A stretch of DNA of 64,000 bases from Desulfovibrionaceae bacterium (GCA_019421865.1 JAHZEL010000006.1:1-64000), one strand, 5' to 3'. Positions 37,341-46,440 are shown, counted from the stretch's first letter. Notes: generated by a model from the sequence alone, not told the origin. Program-made: numbers and translations.

Positions 37341-38627
37341 TCAGGCGAGACGCTGGCCCGTGGTGGCGATGACGGAACGCCAGTAGTTGGACTTGATGTC
37401 GATCTGGCGGCGACGGCGCGTGACGAGCTGCAGCGGCAGATGCACGAAGCGGTCCATCAGTCTGGCGACGACCATGTTGGTTTTGCCGGCCATGGCCGCG
37501 TGCACGGCATTGCGGCCGAGCAGCCCGCAGTAGACGCGGTCGTTGGTATTGGCGGGCACGGAGCGCACGATGTAGCTCGGGTCGATGTACTTGACCGTGA
37601 CGTTCATGTCCTTGGTGGAGAAATAATTCTTGATGGCCTTCTGCAGGAAGACGCCGATGTCGCCGAGAACGCGGTTGCCGGAAGCATCGGTCTTGCCGCT
37701 TGCGGTGAGCAGATCCTGCCCTGCGCCTTCGGCCGCAACGATGACGGCATGGGAGCGGTTGCGCAGGCGTTCTTCCAGAGCGGGCAGCAGTCCGCCTTCG
37801 CCTTCAAGCTTGAAGGGAACCTCGGGCACGAGCACGAAGTTGACGATGTTCAGCGACAGCGTGGCCTGAGCGGCGATGAAGCCCGATTCGCGTCCCATGA
37901 GCTTGACGAGTCCCACGCCGTAGGGCGCGCCGATGGCCTCGGTATGGGCGCAGCGCAGGGACGAGGTGGCCACATCCACGGCGGTATCGAAGCCGAAGGA
38001 TTTGGGCACGAAGTTGATGTCGTTGTCGATGGTCTTGGGAATGCCGATGACCGACGTGTGGAGTTGACGGCGGAAGATTTCTTCCTGAATGGCGGAGGCC
38101 GCCTTCATGGTGCCGTCGCCGCCGATGATGTAGAGCATGTTGACATTCATGCGCTCCAGAGCATCCACGATTTCCTCGGGGCTCTGCGGTCCGCGCGAGG
38201 AGCCCAGAATGGTGCCGCCGAAGGTGTGGATTTCCGAAACGTTGCGGGGCGTCAGCTCCATGATGTCGTGATGATACTTGGGAATGAAGCCTTCCAGACC
38301 GTAGCGGATGCCGAGAATGGAGCGGACCCCGTAGCCGTAGTAGGATTCGAGCACCACGGCGCGAATGACGTCGTTCAGGCCCGGGCACAGTCCGCCGCAG
38401 GTGACGATGGCGGCCTTGGTCTTGCCGGGATCGTAGTAGATATGCTCACGAGGGCCGGCCTGTTCGATATAGATGGGGGTATCTTCCCGTCCCTTGACGT
38501 CTTCTCCGCCGTGTTCGGCATCAAGGTAGAAGGGAATGGGTGTGTCGTCGATATAGGGACCTATGGCAGGGTTTTCGATCTTGGCCTTGCCCACCGTCAT
38601 GATATGCGTATCTATCTCGTGAGTCAT
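37341..38627 (-). CDS. 6-phosphofructokinase, group III type
   Basis: Phosphorylates fructose-6-phosphate in glycolysis. The 428 residues match the longer group III enzymes, not the 320-residue E. coli PfkA. Substrate-site motifs are GGLCPGLND, GTILGSSRGPQ, IIGGDGTMKAA and IPKTIDNDI, with GRESGFIAAQA later. Gly at the GGDGT position, rather than Asp as in GGDDS, points to ATP rather than pyrophosphate as donor; this should be tested. ATG 38627 follows CTGGAGGCTGCAA. Confidence 0.92.
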   Translation of the reverse strand: MTHEIDTHIMTVGKAKIENPAIGPYIDDTPIPFYLDAEHGGEDVKGREDTPIYIEQAGPREHIYYDPGKTKAAIVTCGGLCPGLNDVIRAVVLESYYGYGVRSILGIRYGLEGFIPKYHHDIMELTPRNVSEIHTFGGTILGSSRGPQSPEEIVDALERMNVNMLYIIGGDGTMKAASAIQEEIFRRQLHTSVIGIPKTIDNDINFVPKSFGFDTAVDVATSSLRCAHTEAIGAPYGVGLVKLMGRESGFIAAQATLSLNIVNFVLVPEVPFKLEGEGGLLPALEERLRNRSHAVIVAAEGAGQDLLTASGKTDASGNRVLGDIGVFLQKAIKNYFSTKDMNVTVKYIDPSYIVRSVPANTNDRVYCGLLGRNAVHAAMAGKTNMVVARLMDRFVHLPLQLVTRRRRQIDIKSNYWRSVIATTGQRLA

Positions 38628-38718
38628 TTGCAGCCTCCAGAATCACAGAAGCGGAAAAGATACTTTTTTTGATTTCCGTTGTCACGAAAAAAATATTGTG
38701 AGGAGAATGATAAAAGAA

Positions 38719-38749
38719 AGCCCCCGGCCGCTGCAGGCGACCGGGGGCT
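38719..38749 (-). terminator. Terminator after hpf
   Basis: Read on the minus strand, AGCCCCCGG and CCGGGGGCT pair across a 13-base loop, followed by TTCTTTTAT. It lies 37 bases past the hpf stop. Confidence 0.88.
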
Positions 38750-38785
38750 GATGTCGTTTTCAATTCACGTCAGAGAAAAAGCCGA

Positions 38786-39118
38786 CTATTCGTTGCTTTC
38801 TCCGAGAGCGTCGACCATGGTGTCGCGGCTGATCTGGCTGCGCCGTTCGCTGGCCTTGCGCAGCTGCTGGCCGATACGGTCGTTGCACAGGTCGATGGCG
38901 GCATACATATCGTCGTTCTTTTCGCTGGCGGCAAAGTTCAGGTTCTGTCCGGAGAGCAGCACATCGACTTTCGGACGGTTGCTTTCCATGGAAAGCGTCA
39001 CCAGGAGTCTGGCATCTTCATCGCTGACCATGCGCTCTATCTTCTGGAAGCGCTTGAGGGCGTAGTTCTTCAGGGGATCGGAAGGGGTGAGATTGCGGAA
39101 AACAACTTCGATCTGCAT
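38786..39118 (-). CDS. hpf: Short ribosome hibernation-promoting factor (HPF/RaiA)
   Basis: Binds the 30S decoding centre and silences ribosomes in stationary phase. The 110-residue protein has only the S30AE domain (IEVVFRNLTPSDPLKNYALKRF at the start, DMYAAIDLCNDRIGQQL near the end). It lacks the long-HPF dimerisation domain, so a short, E. coli-like form is expected, with any dimerisation partner elsewhere. ATG 39118 follows AAGGAATTGCTT; a TTG two codons upstream is less likely. Confidence 0.93.
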   Translation of the reverse strand: MQIEVVFRNLTPSDPLKNYALKRFQKIERMVSDEDARLLVTLSMESNRPKVDVLLSGQNLNFAASEKNDDMYAAIDLCNDRIGQQLRKASERRSQISRDTMVDALGESNE

Positions 39119-39282
39119 AAGCAATTCCTTCCCCGGCCGGGCCGGGAGCGGGAGTACCCCGCGTTCATGGGACGCAAAGACCTCGAACCGTACGGTCTTC
39201 TGCTCTTAAGAAGAAGCTAGCATAGAACAGGATGAAGGTCCAGTATCTGTCTGTTATGAAAGCTCGAACTTTAAATTGAAGT

Positions 39283-39885
39283 TCAGTTCTTTTTTTTCGC
39301 AAGGAATTTGCTTTCCTCACCGCGCATGAGTCTGCCTATGTTGGCGCGGTGCGCCCAGAGAATCATGATAAGCAGAATCACGGCAAGCGGCTCGAGATCG
39401 AGACGGCCGAACAGGGCGTAGAACACCACGAGAGAGGCGGCCATGGTCATGGATCCGAGCGACACATAGCGGGTAACGGCGATGACGGCCACGCAGCAGA
39501 GCACGGCGCAGAGCAGGGGCAGGAACGCCAGCGGAATGAGCGCGCCGATGGTGGTGGCCACGCCCTTGCCGCCCTTGAAACCGAGGAAGGGCGACTTGAT
39601 GTGTCCCGTCACGGCGGCGAGGGCAACAACGCTCTGCATGAGCGTATCGGGCAGAACGTGCACGGCGAGCAGCACGGGCAGCAGACCTTTCATGATGTCG
39701 CAGAACAGCGTCATGATGCCCCAGGGCAGACCGCAGAGGCGGGCCACGTTGGTGGAACCGATGTTTCCGCTTCCGGCCTTGCGGGGATCAATGCCCTTGA
39801 AGGTTTTGGCGATGACCAGTCCGAAGGGGATGGAGCCGAGAAAGAAGGCCAGGGCGACGCAGAGAATGAAGAAAAGAACGGTCAT
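39283..39885 (-). CDS. plsY: Acyl-phosphate:glycerol-3-phosphate acyltransferase
   Basis: An inner-membrane enzyme that makes lysophosphatidate, starting phospholipid synthesis. The 200 residues contain about five hydrophobic segments and the three PlsY motifs: FFLGSIPFGLV followed by DPRKAGSGNIGSTNVAR, then HIKSPFLGFKGGKGVATTIG, and LWAHRANIGRLMRGEE near the end. It is followed by hpf on the same strand 165 bases away. Confidence 0.97.
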   Translation of the reverse strand: MTVLFFILCVALAFFLGSIPFGLVIAKTFKGIDPRKAGSGNIGSTNVARLCGLPWGIMTLFCDIMKGLLPVLLAVHVLPDTLMQSVVALAAVTGHIKSPFLGFKGGKGVATTIGALIPLAFLPLLCAVLCCVAVIAVTRYVSLGSMTMAASLVVFYALFGRLDLEPLAVILLIMILWAHRANIGRLMRGEESKFLAKKKN

Positions 39886-39925
39886 GGGCGCATATCCGTG
39901 TTGAGGTTCCGGAGTGACAGACAGG

Positions 39926-39959
39926 AAAATGCCCGGTGCGAAGCCGTCGCACCGGGCAT
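39926..39959 (-). terminator. Terminator after the GT39 gene
   Basis: A 13-bp stem, ATGCCCGGTGCGA / TCGCACCGGGCAT, is followed on the minus strand by TTTTCC. It starts just four bases past the stop of the glycosyltransferase gene at 39964. Confidence 0.88.
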
Positions 39960-39963
39960 GTGA

Positions 39964-42294
39964 TCATGCGTTTGCAGCAGCTGCGGCATCTGTGGACGGC
40001 GTCTTTGCGGTATCGTCCGGCATTTCGGCAGCGGCGCCTGCGTCGGGATTAGGCTGAGCAGGCTGCGTTTCTTCAGCAGGAGCGGCGCCTGCGTCGGTTG
40101 CAGCCTCAGCCGGAGCTTCGGCAGGCTGCTCGGCGGCAGGCTGAGCTGCAGTTGCTTCAGGGGCGGCGGGGGCGGCAGCTTCTTCCGGCGCGGCAGCCGG
40201 AGCTTCAGAAGTCGCGGGGCTTTCTGTCACCGTAATGGCGGCCACTACATAGGGCTTGTGCACCATCCAGGCGGTGAGAAGCACTTCTGCTCCGGCGGGC
40301 TTGTCCGCCCAGGCTTTCCAGTCGTCTTCGGGCATGGCCATGACGGTCCTGGGATGCGCCTTGATCCAGGCATCCCTGTCGGCGGTCGTGGCAAGATCGG
40401 GCACGGCAAGGCGGCCTTCCGTCTGCGGAGCAAGAAGGTTGAGGTGCCATGCATAGGCGCCGGGATAGACGTTGAAGGCGGCGGGCGCGTAGCCTTCGCC
40501 GAGCTTCGCGGCCATGACTTCGGCCTGTGCACGCGGGCTCAGAAGGGCGCTCATGGAAGGAGCGACAAAGGCCTGATAGGGCTGGAGCATGAGAATCATG
40601 CCGACGGCGGTGACCAGCAGCGCGCCGCCCGGCAGGGCGAGACGGGTGAAGAAGAGCAGCACGACGGCAAGCAGTACAAGCACGCCGCCCATGTACATGG
40701 TGCCTTCAAGCTGATCCAGCCAGGGCGCGGCCACGGCGGGCACGGAAGGCAGATAGCTGCCGATGTAGGGGCTGACGACGGGGTAGACGTCGATGGCGAC
40801 GAGTACAAGTCCGGCAAGAGCCAGCAGGGCGGAAGCCAGACTGAAGAAGCAGCGGCTGCGGCCGGGGGAGAGGCGCATCACGGAACGGCCGGTGAGCACG
40901 GCAAGAGGCGCGAGCAGCGGCAGCGCGTACACGGCCATTTTGGCCTGCACGACGGAAAGCATGGCGATGCCCGAAACAAGCCATATCCAGAGCCAGCTCG
41001 AACCGCCGTTGGTCTTGCGGCTTTTCCATACGGTGGGGACGCCGCGCAGAACGGCGAACCAGTTCACGAAGAGAATGACAAGGATCCACGGCAGCCAGAT
41101 CACGGGAACGGCCGCCAGATAGTACCACCAGGGTTCGGCGTGATGTCCGCCTTCCAGAACGCGGCCCGCAAGCTGAGAGCCGAGCATGTCGTGCAGGTAG
41201 TCCTGATGGCCGCCGAGATAGAGAGCTCCGAGCCAGACCACGATCATGAGCAGCATGAGCACAAATCCGGGCAGTCCGTCACGACCGTTCAGGCGTCCGG
41301 GAGTGCCGCGCCAGATCAGGAAAAGAATGCTGGCAACCACGGCAAAGGCAATGCCGAGGGGGCTCTTGATGAGCGTGGCGACGCCCATGAGCAGGAAGCC
41401 TGCCGTAAGCCAGAACGGAGCAAAACTCTTGATCCAGCCGCGATACAGGCAGGTCATGCCCAGCGTGACGACGGCGGCGAAAAGCAGATCCATGCGCGGA
41501 TAGCAGGCCGCGCCGCTGATGTACACGCAGCCGAGCGCCACGAGGCCCGCGGCAAAGGCTTCTCTGCGGTCATGTCCCGTTCCGCGGGCGAGCAGCCAGA
41601 TGGAACCGATGAAAAGCGCATGGGAAATGGCCACGGCCAGGAAGAAGACCATGGGCACGGTGACACCCGGAATTCTGGTCAGGGCTTCCATGAACCAGAA
41701 GTAGAGCGGCGGTTTGTCGGGGTAGGGCAGGCCGTTCATGGTGAGCATGAGCCAGTCGCCGCTGCCGAGATTCATGAAGGCGTCGGCCAGACGTACTTCG
41801 TCGGAGAACCACAGGTCGCGGACCTGCCACACTTCAAGGAAGGTCATGGCTGCCGCAAGAACGATAAGAACGGGCAGTCCTGCAAAGGAAAGCGCGTGGA
41901 AGAGCTTGGCTGCCGGTCCGGCAGGCAGGGCGGGCGCTTCGGGCTCGGTGCTGGCGGCGGCCGGACTTTCGGCGTTTTCGGCGGCAGCGGCGCCGAGCGT
42001 CAGCGGAGCGTCGTTTTGTTCTTCTTCGGGGGCACTGGCTTTTTCGAGGTCTTCTTCCGCAGGCTTCTCTTCGGAAGTCGCTTCTTCAGGAGCTGTTTCT
42101 TCCGCGGCGTCGCTTTTTTCCGCAGTATCTTCTTCGGAAGATGCGGGCACAGCTTCTTCGGTTATCGTTTCCTGCACTTCGGCGGCGTTTTCCTCACCAT
42201 GTTCCTTTTCTTCGGAGATGGGAGAGCTGCTGTCTGCAGCAGTGTTTTCCCTGATTTCCTTATCCTGTTCGGTGCGTTCTATTTTTTCGTCCAT
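39964..42294 (-). CDS. GT39/ArnT-like membrane glycosyltransferase with disordered tails
   Basis: A polyisoprenyl-phosphate sugar transferase of the ArnT/PMT type acting at the periplasmic face. Residues 131-690 hold about a dozen membrane segments and the family signature WFSDEVRLADAF followed by GLPYPDKPPLYFW, with the catalytic acidic pair in SDEVR. The 776-residue length is unusual: residues 1-128 are an acidic Glu/Ala/Ser-rich region (SEEDTAEKSDAAEETAPEEA), and the last 80 are Ala/Pro/Glu-rich (EAPAAAPEEAAAPAAPEATA), both apparently disordered. ATG 42294 has GGGAGCCTTTC. The sugar and acceptor (lipid A, glycan or protein) are unknown. The upstream lipoprotein gene is on the same strand 144 bases away. 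Confidence 0.86.
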   Translation of the reverse strand: MDEKIERTEQDKEIRENTAADSSSPISEEKEHGEENAAEVQETITEEAVPASSEEDTAEKSDAAEETAPEEATSEEKPAEEDLEKASAPEEEQNDAPLTLGAAAAENAESPAAASTEPEAPALPAGPAAKLFHALSFAGLPVLIVLAAAMTFLEVWQVRDLWFSDEVRLADAFMNLGSGDWLMLTMNGLPYPDKPPLYFWFMEALTRIPGVTVPMVFFLAVAISHALFIGSIWLLARGTGHDRREAFAAGLVALGCVYISGAACYPRMDLLFAAVVTLGMTCLYRGWIKSFAPFWLTAGFLLMGVATLIKSPLGIAFAVVASILFLIWRGTPGRLNGRDGLPGFVLMLLMIVVWLGALYLGGHQDYLHDMLGSQLAGRVLEGGHHAEPWWYYLAAVPVIWLPWILVILFVNWFAVLRGVPTVWKSRKTNGGSSWLWIWLVSGIAMLSVVQAKMAVYALPLLAPLAVLTGRSVMRLSPGRSRCFFSLASALLALAGLVLVAIDVYPVVSPYIGSYLPSVPAVAAPWLDQLEGTMYMGGVLVLLAVVLLFFTRLALPGGALLVTAVGMILMLQPYQAFVAPSMSALLSPRAQAEVMAAKLGEGYAPAAFNVYPGAYAWHLNLLAPQTEGRLAVPDLATTADRDAWIKAHPRTVMAMPEDDWKAWADKPAGAEVLLTAWMVHKPYVVAAITVTESPATSEAPAAAPEEAAAPAAPEATAAQPAAEQPAEAPAEAATDAGAAPAEETQPAQPNPDAGAAAEMPDDTAKTPSTDAAAAANA

Positions 42295-42438
42295 GAAAGG
42301 CTCCCGCTGGGGTTCATGAAGGGGGCCGGAAAAGTCCGGCGAGTGTGGGGAGTATCCCAAAATATCCGGAATGGCGCAAGCCCTGCGCCGTATTCCGTGC
42401 CATTTTTCATGTCGGGAAAGGCATGGAACAGGGCTTTC

Positions 42439-44478
42439 TCAGTGAAGCAGCACGGCCTTCCATCCCCACGGCGGAAGCGTCAGAGAGCGGTCGGAAAAAC
42501 GCTCTTCCGAAAACACGTCTATCCTGTCGGCAGCTTCGGTCCACTGGGCAAAAGAGGGACGGATGACGCATTGCTCTGCGGAAAAGTTGCCGAAGAAGAC
42601 CAGATGGCCACCGCCGGGCAGGGCACTTACGGCGGCGAAAACGGCGTCGGAGCCGCAGGAAGGGACGGCGATGAGAGATGCCGAGGCTATGCCTGTTGAG
42701 GTCCTTGCCCGGAGAATGCGGGCAAGAGGCTCTTCCATACCTTCGGCTACGGGAAGATGCCGGTAGAGAGGGTAGCCGGAGGGAAGGCCCTGTTTGCTTG
42801 CAGGCAGAGTCTGCAGCTGCCAGAGCGGCGGTGTGGCACGCCAGGTGCTGCCTTCGGGGAGCCCTCCGTCGAGATCGGAACCGGAGAGCATGAGAAGTCC
42901 GGGCAGAAAGGCCCGCGCGGCAAGCTGAAGCAGATGAATATCCCGGATGGCACGGGTTGTGAGGCTGTCGGGCTTTTCTCCCGGTTCGAGACCGCATATC
43001 ACGGCTGCCAGCGTAGGAGCGTTGAGCCGAAGTTCGGAGTTGCCGCCCCTCCTTGAAAGAAGCATGGCTTTCCATGCGTCGGGAAGGAGCGGAAGAATGG
43101 CATCCGCTTCAGAAAACGCCGTGCCGTCAGGCGTGCCCCGCCAGAGCCTGCGCTGATCAATGTGCAGCCTGAGCGCGAGGCGCAGGCTCTTTCGCAGCGG
43201 CGAGGCGCTCTGCTTTAAAAGGGACAGTTCCAGTGCCGGTGAGAGCGCGCTGTCGAAAAAAAAGTCCGCCCCGGAAGACTGGAGTACGGCAAGATCAGGC
43301 AGCGCAAAGGCGTCTCTGACGAGCAGGGCCGCGCCGTAGCGATGGGCGTTGCGCACAAGATCGCTCAGCGCCTGACGGCCCGGGGTCGAGGCGCTTTTGC
43401 TGTCCACCTCGGAGGAGGCTGCATCAAGTCCCATCCATGCACCGACGCTTGCGCCGACAAGGATCTGATGCCGCAATCCCGCCTGCTGGATGAGACTGGC
43501 TTCAAGAATGCGGCGAGCGGTTCCGGAAGGATCGTCCCAGTGCAGTACGGGCCTGTCCGGCTTTTCGTACCAGCGGTAGAGCCAGCGCCGCTGAACGCCG
43601 TCCACGCCCGCGACCGGTTCGGTCGTGGCCCAGCCGCGAGGCACGTCGGTTAGCGGCTGTCGGTCCTGTACAAGGGCATCGGGAATGAGGCCTGCTTTTG
43701 CCAGCGATTCGATCTGCCGCGGCGAGAGAGGCGAAATGCCGCTGATCTGCGCGCGGCGGCGGACAGAAGGGGGAAGCCGGTCCTGTTCGTTGTCCGGAGT
43801 CTCGGTCGTGCGTGTCGGAGAGGAGAGAAGAGACGCGGCACTCGAAGGCAGCTCCGTCATGGCGTACAGCCCCGGATAGTCGCGTACCGCCCGGGAAGCC
43901 AGAAAGAAATCCGGCCCCATGCCGGTGTGGGCGGGCAGCAGCATGCCCCCCGTAAGAAGCCCTGCCTGAGAGAAGGAGGCAAGAAAGCTCTGATAGTCGT
44001 TTTCCGTTCCGCTCAGTCGGCCGAAGCCGAGAGACGTTTCATCTTCTCCCAGACTGAATGCCGGTGAGCGGCCCGCCCATTCGTCGCCCGTATCGGACAG
44101 GCCGGAAAGAAACAGGCCCTGCACCCCGAGGGCCGACAGACGTGAAGCGGTATTGCCACGGGCCAGGGCAGTGAGAAAGGAATCCTGACCGGACCATGCC
44201 GTCAGAGGCACCGACGCATGAAACCAGACGCGGGCGTCTTTCGGAAGCCGGCTTGTGCGGGAATCACGCTGCCAGCCGAGAGAGGAGCCGCTGACTACGG
44301 ACGTGATGCCAGCCGCCTTGCGCAGGCAGGTCTGATCTTCCATCCACTGCACATAAACGGGGCCCGTTCGATGCTCGGACAGTTCGGTTTTCCGGCTTGC
44401 CGGCAGGGAGCGCGTACAACCTGCAAGCGCCAGCGCAAGAATGAGGAGGACAGAAGCAGGACGGGAAAATCTTTTCAT
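42439..44478 (-). CDS. Lipoprotein with degenerate alpha-amylase (GH13)-like fold
   Basis: A 679-residue lipoprotein (MKRFSRPASVLLILALALAGC, lipobox ALAGC, Cys21). Several segments echo the GH13 barrel: GVQGLFLSGLSDTG like the early strand, GGMLLPAHTGMGPDFFLASR like the region I D-x-x-x-NH strand, and ALLVRDAFALPDLAVL. The C-terminal part (LVFFGNFSAEQCVI to LTLPPWGWKAVLLH) resembles the amylase C beta-domain. I cannot see the catalytic Asp/Glu/Asp triad in place, so a binding or structural role is as likely as hydrolysis. It precedes the GT39 gene and may be co-expressed. The family call is an inference from distant resemblance. Confidence 0.6.
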   Translation of the reverse strand: MKRFSRPASVLLILALALAGCTRSLPASRKTELSEHRTGPVYVQWMEDQTCLRKAAGITSVVSGSSLGWQRDSRTSRLPKDARVWFHASVPLTAWSGQDSFLTALARGNTASRLSALGVQGLFLSGLSDTGDEWAGRSPAFSLGEDETSLGFGRLSGTENDYQSFLASFSQAGLLTGGMLLPAHTGMGPDFFLASRAVRDYPGLYAMTELPSSAASLLSSPTRTTETPDNEQDRLPPSVRRRAQISGISPLSPRQIESLAKAGLIPDALVQDRQPLTDVPRGWATTEPVAGVDGVQRRWLYRWYEKPDRPVLHWDDPSGTARRILEASLIQQAGLRHQILVGASVGAWMGLDAASSEVDSKSASTPGRQALSDLVRNAHRYGAALLVRDAFALPDLAVLQSSGADFFFDSALSPALELSLLKQSASPLRKSLRLALRLHIDQRRLWRGTPDGTAFSEADAILPLLPDAWKAMLLSRRGGNSELRLNAPTLAAVICGLEPGEKPDSLTTRAIRDIHLLQLAARAFLPGLLMLSGSDLDGGLPEGSTWRATPPLWQLQTLPASKQGLPSGYPLYRHLPVAEGMEEPLARILRARTSTGIASASLIAVPSCGSDAVFAAVSALPGGGHLVFFGNFSAEQCVIRPSFAQWTEAADRIDVFSEERFSDRSLTLPPWGWKAVLLH

Positions 44479-44714
44479 GGCACTGGGATGAAATTTTATC
44501 AGGAATAATTCTTAATAAAGCTTGCCTTTCGGCGCATGAAAGGATACAAGCAAAAGCACAGACGAACAGTACAGCGTGTCATGAGGCATTTCAATGTCGA
44601 AGGGCACGGCTCCGGATGGGTATGCCGGGGGCTGCGTGGCTCTCAGGGCTGCGCGGAAGGGATCGTCGCAGTATGCTTTGAACGCAATTACAACCGCATT
44701 ATAAGGAGATCATC

Positions 44715-44891
44715 ATGGAAGAGCAGGTTCTCAAGGCCATGAAGGAAGCCGGCAAGCCCGTGCGCCCCGGCGATATCGCCAAGGTTCTCGGCGTGGATTC
44801 CAAGGAAGTTTCCAAGGCCTGTGCCGAGTTGAAGAAAGCGGGCAAGATCTACTCGCCCAAGCGCTGCTACTATGAGCCCGTCGCGGAATAA
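44715..44891 (+). CDS. Small winged-helix (HTH) protein, 58 residues
   Basis: A short gene with a perfect ribosome site (AAGGAGATCATC) and its own terminator. It reads MEEQVLKAMKEAGKPVRPGD, then IAKVLGVDSKEVSKACAELK, and ends KRCYYEPVAE. The middle is a clear helix-turn-helix: GDIAKVLGVDSKEVSKACAEL, followed by a KAGKIYSPKRCYYEP wing. It resembles stand-alone HTH proteins of Desulfovibrionales. It could bind DNA or RNA; no target is evident. It lies between the lipoprotein gene (divergent) and the TRAP cluster. Confidence 0.85.
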   Translation: MEEQVLKAMKEAGKPVRPGDIAKVLGVDSKEVSKACAELKKAGKIYSPKRCYYEPVAE

Positions 44892-44914
44892 TTCCGCTTC
44901 GGAACGCTGATTTT

Positions 44915-44938
44915 AAACCGGCTTCGGCCGGTTTTTTT
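44915..44938 (+). terminator. Terminator of the small HTH gene
   Basis: AAACCGGC-ttcg-GCCGGTTT followed by TTTTT, a stable tetraloop terminator 23 bases after the stop. Confidence 0.95.
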
Positions 44939-45254
44939 GTATCCCGGCCCGAGCGGAAATCCCCGTTGAAAATGGGGCGGAAAACAGCGGCCGCTTTTCA
45001 TTGTACCGGGTATGCTGCAGGCAAAGCGTATTCCGACAGGGAAGGAGCATGGAAAAATTGTATGCTTCGGGGACGTTCTGATGCGTCATCGATGCATGCA
45101 GGGCGTGTGACGGTGGCGTAAAACTATGTCGTGCAACCGCTGCTTTGCTCCTTCCTATTGACTTAATAAATCAAATTCTTTTAGAAAAATTTTTTGCCCA
45201 AGACATCGACCGCTGCTTTGGCAGCAGGTTCTGATTCCGAAAAGGAGACTGTCC
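44939..45254 (+). promoter_or_regulatory. Leader region of TRAP binding protein 1, with TTGACT promoter element
   Basis: A 316-base gap without a credible gene. A TTGACTTAATA at 45158-45168 resembles a -35 element, with TAGAAA 18 bases downstream as a weak -10. The same TTGACTTAATA recurs upstream of the third binding-protein gene (48308). A ten-codon frame at 45049 with a good ribosome site (GAAGGAGC) is noted but not called. The gene's own ribosome site is AAAGGAGACTGTCC. Confidence 0.5.
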
Positions 45255-46340
45255 ATGTTGAAAAAATGGAAAATATGCGCAGCAGCTTTTGCCCTCGGAG
45301 GGCTGCTCTGCAGTCCTTTGTCCGGCAGCGCCGCCGAAAATGACTCCAAATTCGCTCATCTTTCCTTCATGGGCGGCTATCTGGAATCGCATCCTACGAC
45401 GCAGGAAGTGTTCGTTCCTTTTATGGACGCGGCGGAAAAGAAATTCGACGGCCGTCTGTCCTTTGACTATTTTTCCACCAACGCTCTGTATTCTGAAACC
45501 GAAGCCTATTCCGCCATATCGGACGGCCGTTCCGATATCGGCATGGTACGTCCCTCCCTCTTCCCTATGAAGATGCGGCTGCTGAGCGTTGTTTCTCTGC
45601 CCGGCATGTGCCCCAACGCCGTTGTGGGAAGTCTGGTTGTTGAGGAACTCATCCAGAAGTTCCCGGAAGTGCGCGCCGAACTGCCCGCCAATACCGTTCA
45701 CTTTACCTCGTGGGCTTCCGCTCCGTATCAGCTGCATACCGTCATGCCCGTGCGCAGCCGGGAAGATCTGAAGGGAAAGAAGATTGCCGTATGGGATGCC
45801 ACCACGATGGAGTTCGTGAACGCTCTCGGCGCTCATGCCGTACGCATGAGCTCTCCGGATACCTTCCTCGCTCTTTCCCGCGGCATGGTGGACGGCGTTC
45901 TCTGCCCGCTGGCGCCTCTGCGTTCCTACAAGATAAGCGATGAAACCAAGTATCACCTGCTGATCGGTCTTGGCGTGAACACCTTTACGGCGGAAGCCAA
46001 CAAGAAACTGTGGGATTCCATGCCTGCCGACATGAAGAAGTGGCTTTCCTCGCAGGGCGGACTTGTCATGGCTCAGGCCTGCGGCAGCTCTCTGGAACAC
46101 ACGGCTCTGGCCGAGGTGGAATGGATGAAGGGGCAGGGCCATGAATTTACGGTGCTTTCCGAAGAAGACCGTGCGGCCTTCCTTGAACCTCTGGATGTCT
46201 TTGTGGAAAAGTGGAAGACGGAGGTCTGCAAGGGCATTGATGCGAAGGTGGTGGACAAGGTGTATCAGTTCGCCTGCGAGCGCAGCAAATACCATACGGA
46301 ACAGATGAGAGCCGGTAAGTACGGCGAGTTTAAGATATGA
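45255..46340 (+). CDS. TRAP transporter solute-binding protein (DctP-like), copy 1
   Basis: A periplasmic ligand receptor of a TRAP transporter, 361 residues with signal peptide MLKKWKICAAAFALGGLLCS ending near SGSAAEN. The mature part begins FAHLSFMGGYLESHPTTQEV. Shared with copies 2 and 3 are NALYxE, PGMCPNAxVGSLVxEELIQKFPEV, RMSSPDTFLALSRGMxDGVLCPLAPLRSYKI and the closing MRAGKYGEFKI. Where many DctP proteins have an Arg in the G-x-K-[IV]-R strand that clamps a carboxylate, this one reads KKIAVWDATT, so ligand binding may differ. It is the most divergent of the three copies. The permease lies after copy 3. Confidence 0.9.
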   Translation: MLKKWKICAAAFALGGLLCSPLSGSAAENDSKFAHLSFMGGYLESHPTTQEVFVPFMDAAEKKFDGRLSFDYFSTNALYSETEAYSAISDGRSDIGMVRPSLFPMKMRLLSVVSLPGMCPNAVVGSLVVEELIQKFPEVRAELPANTVHFTSWASAPYQLHTVMPVRSREDLKGKKIAVWDATTMEFVNALGAHAVRMSSPDTFLALSRGMVDGVLCPLAPLRSYKISDETKYHLLIGLGVNTFTAEANKKLWDSMPADMKKWLSSQGGLVMAQACGSSLEHTALAEVEWMKGQGHEFTVLSEEDRAAFLEPLDVFVEKWKTEVCKGIDAKVVDKVYQFACERSKYHTEQMRAGKYGEFKI

Positions 46341-46398
46341 TGAAGATGCTTCTTTCGGCAGATAAGGAACCGTAGGCTCCCTGCGGAAGAGAACGTTC

Positions 46399-46437
46399 AA
46401 AAAGGCGGTGCGGCCCTGGGCTGTGCCGCCTTTTTTT
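46399..46437 (+). terminator. Terminator after binding-protein gene 1
   Basis: AAAAAGGCGG and CCGCCTTTTTTT frame an inner GCCC-t-GGGC stem. The long T-tract gives a typical terminator 60 bases after the stop. Binding-protein gene 1 is therefore at least partly a separate transcript from genes 2 and 3. Confidence 0.88.
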
Positions 46438-46440
46438 GTG

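Noticed and set aside
44679..44705. TTGAAC/TATAAG promoter candidate for the small HTH gene
   Set aside because: Its -10 overlaps the ribosome-binding site, so the transcript would start at or after the start codon.
45049..45081. Ten-codon frame (MEKLYASGTF) after GAAGGAGC, as a possible leader peptide
   Set aside because: No codon pattern or attenuator hairpin follows it, and it precedes the apparent promoter of the receptor gene.
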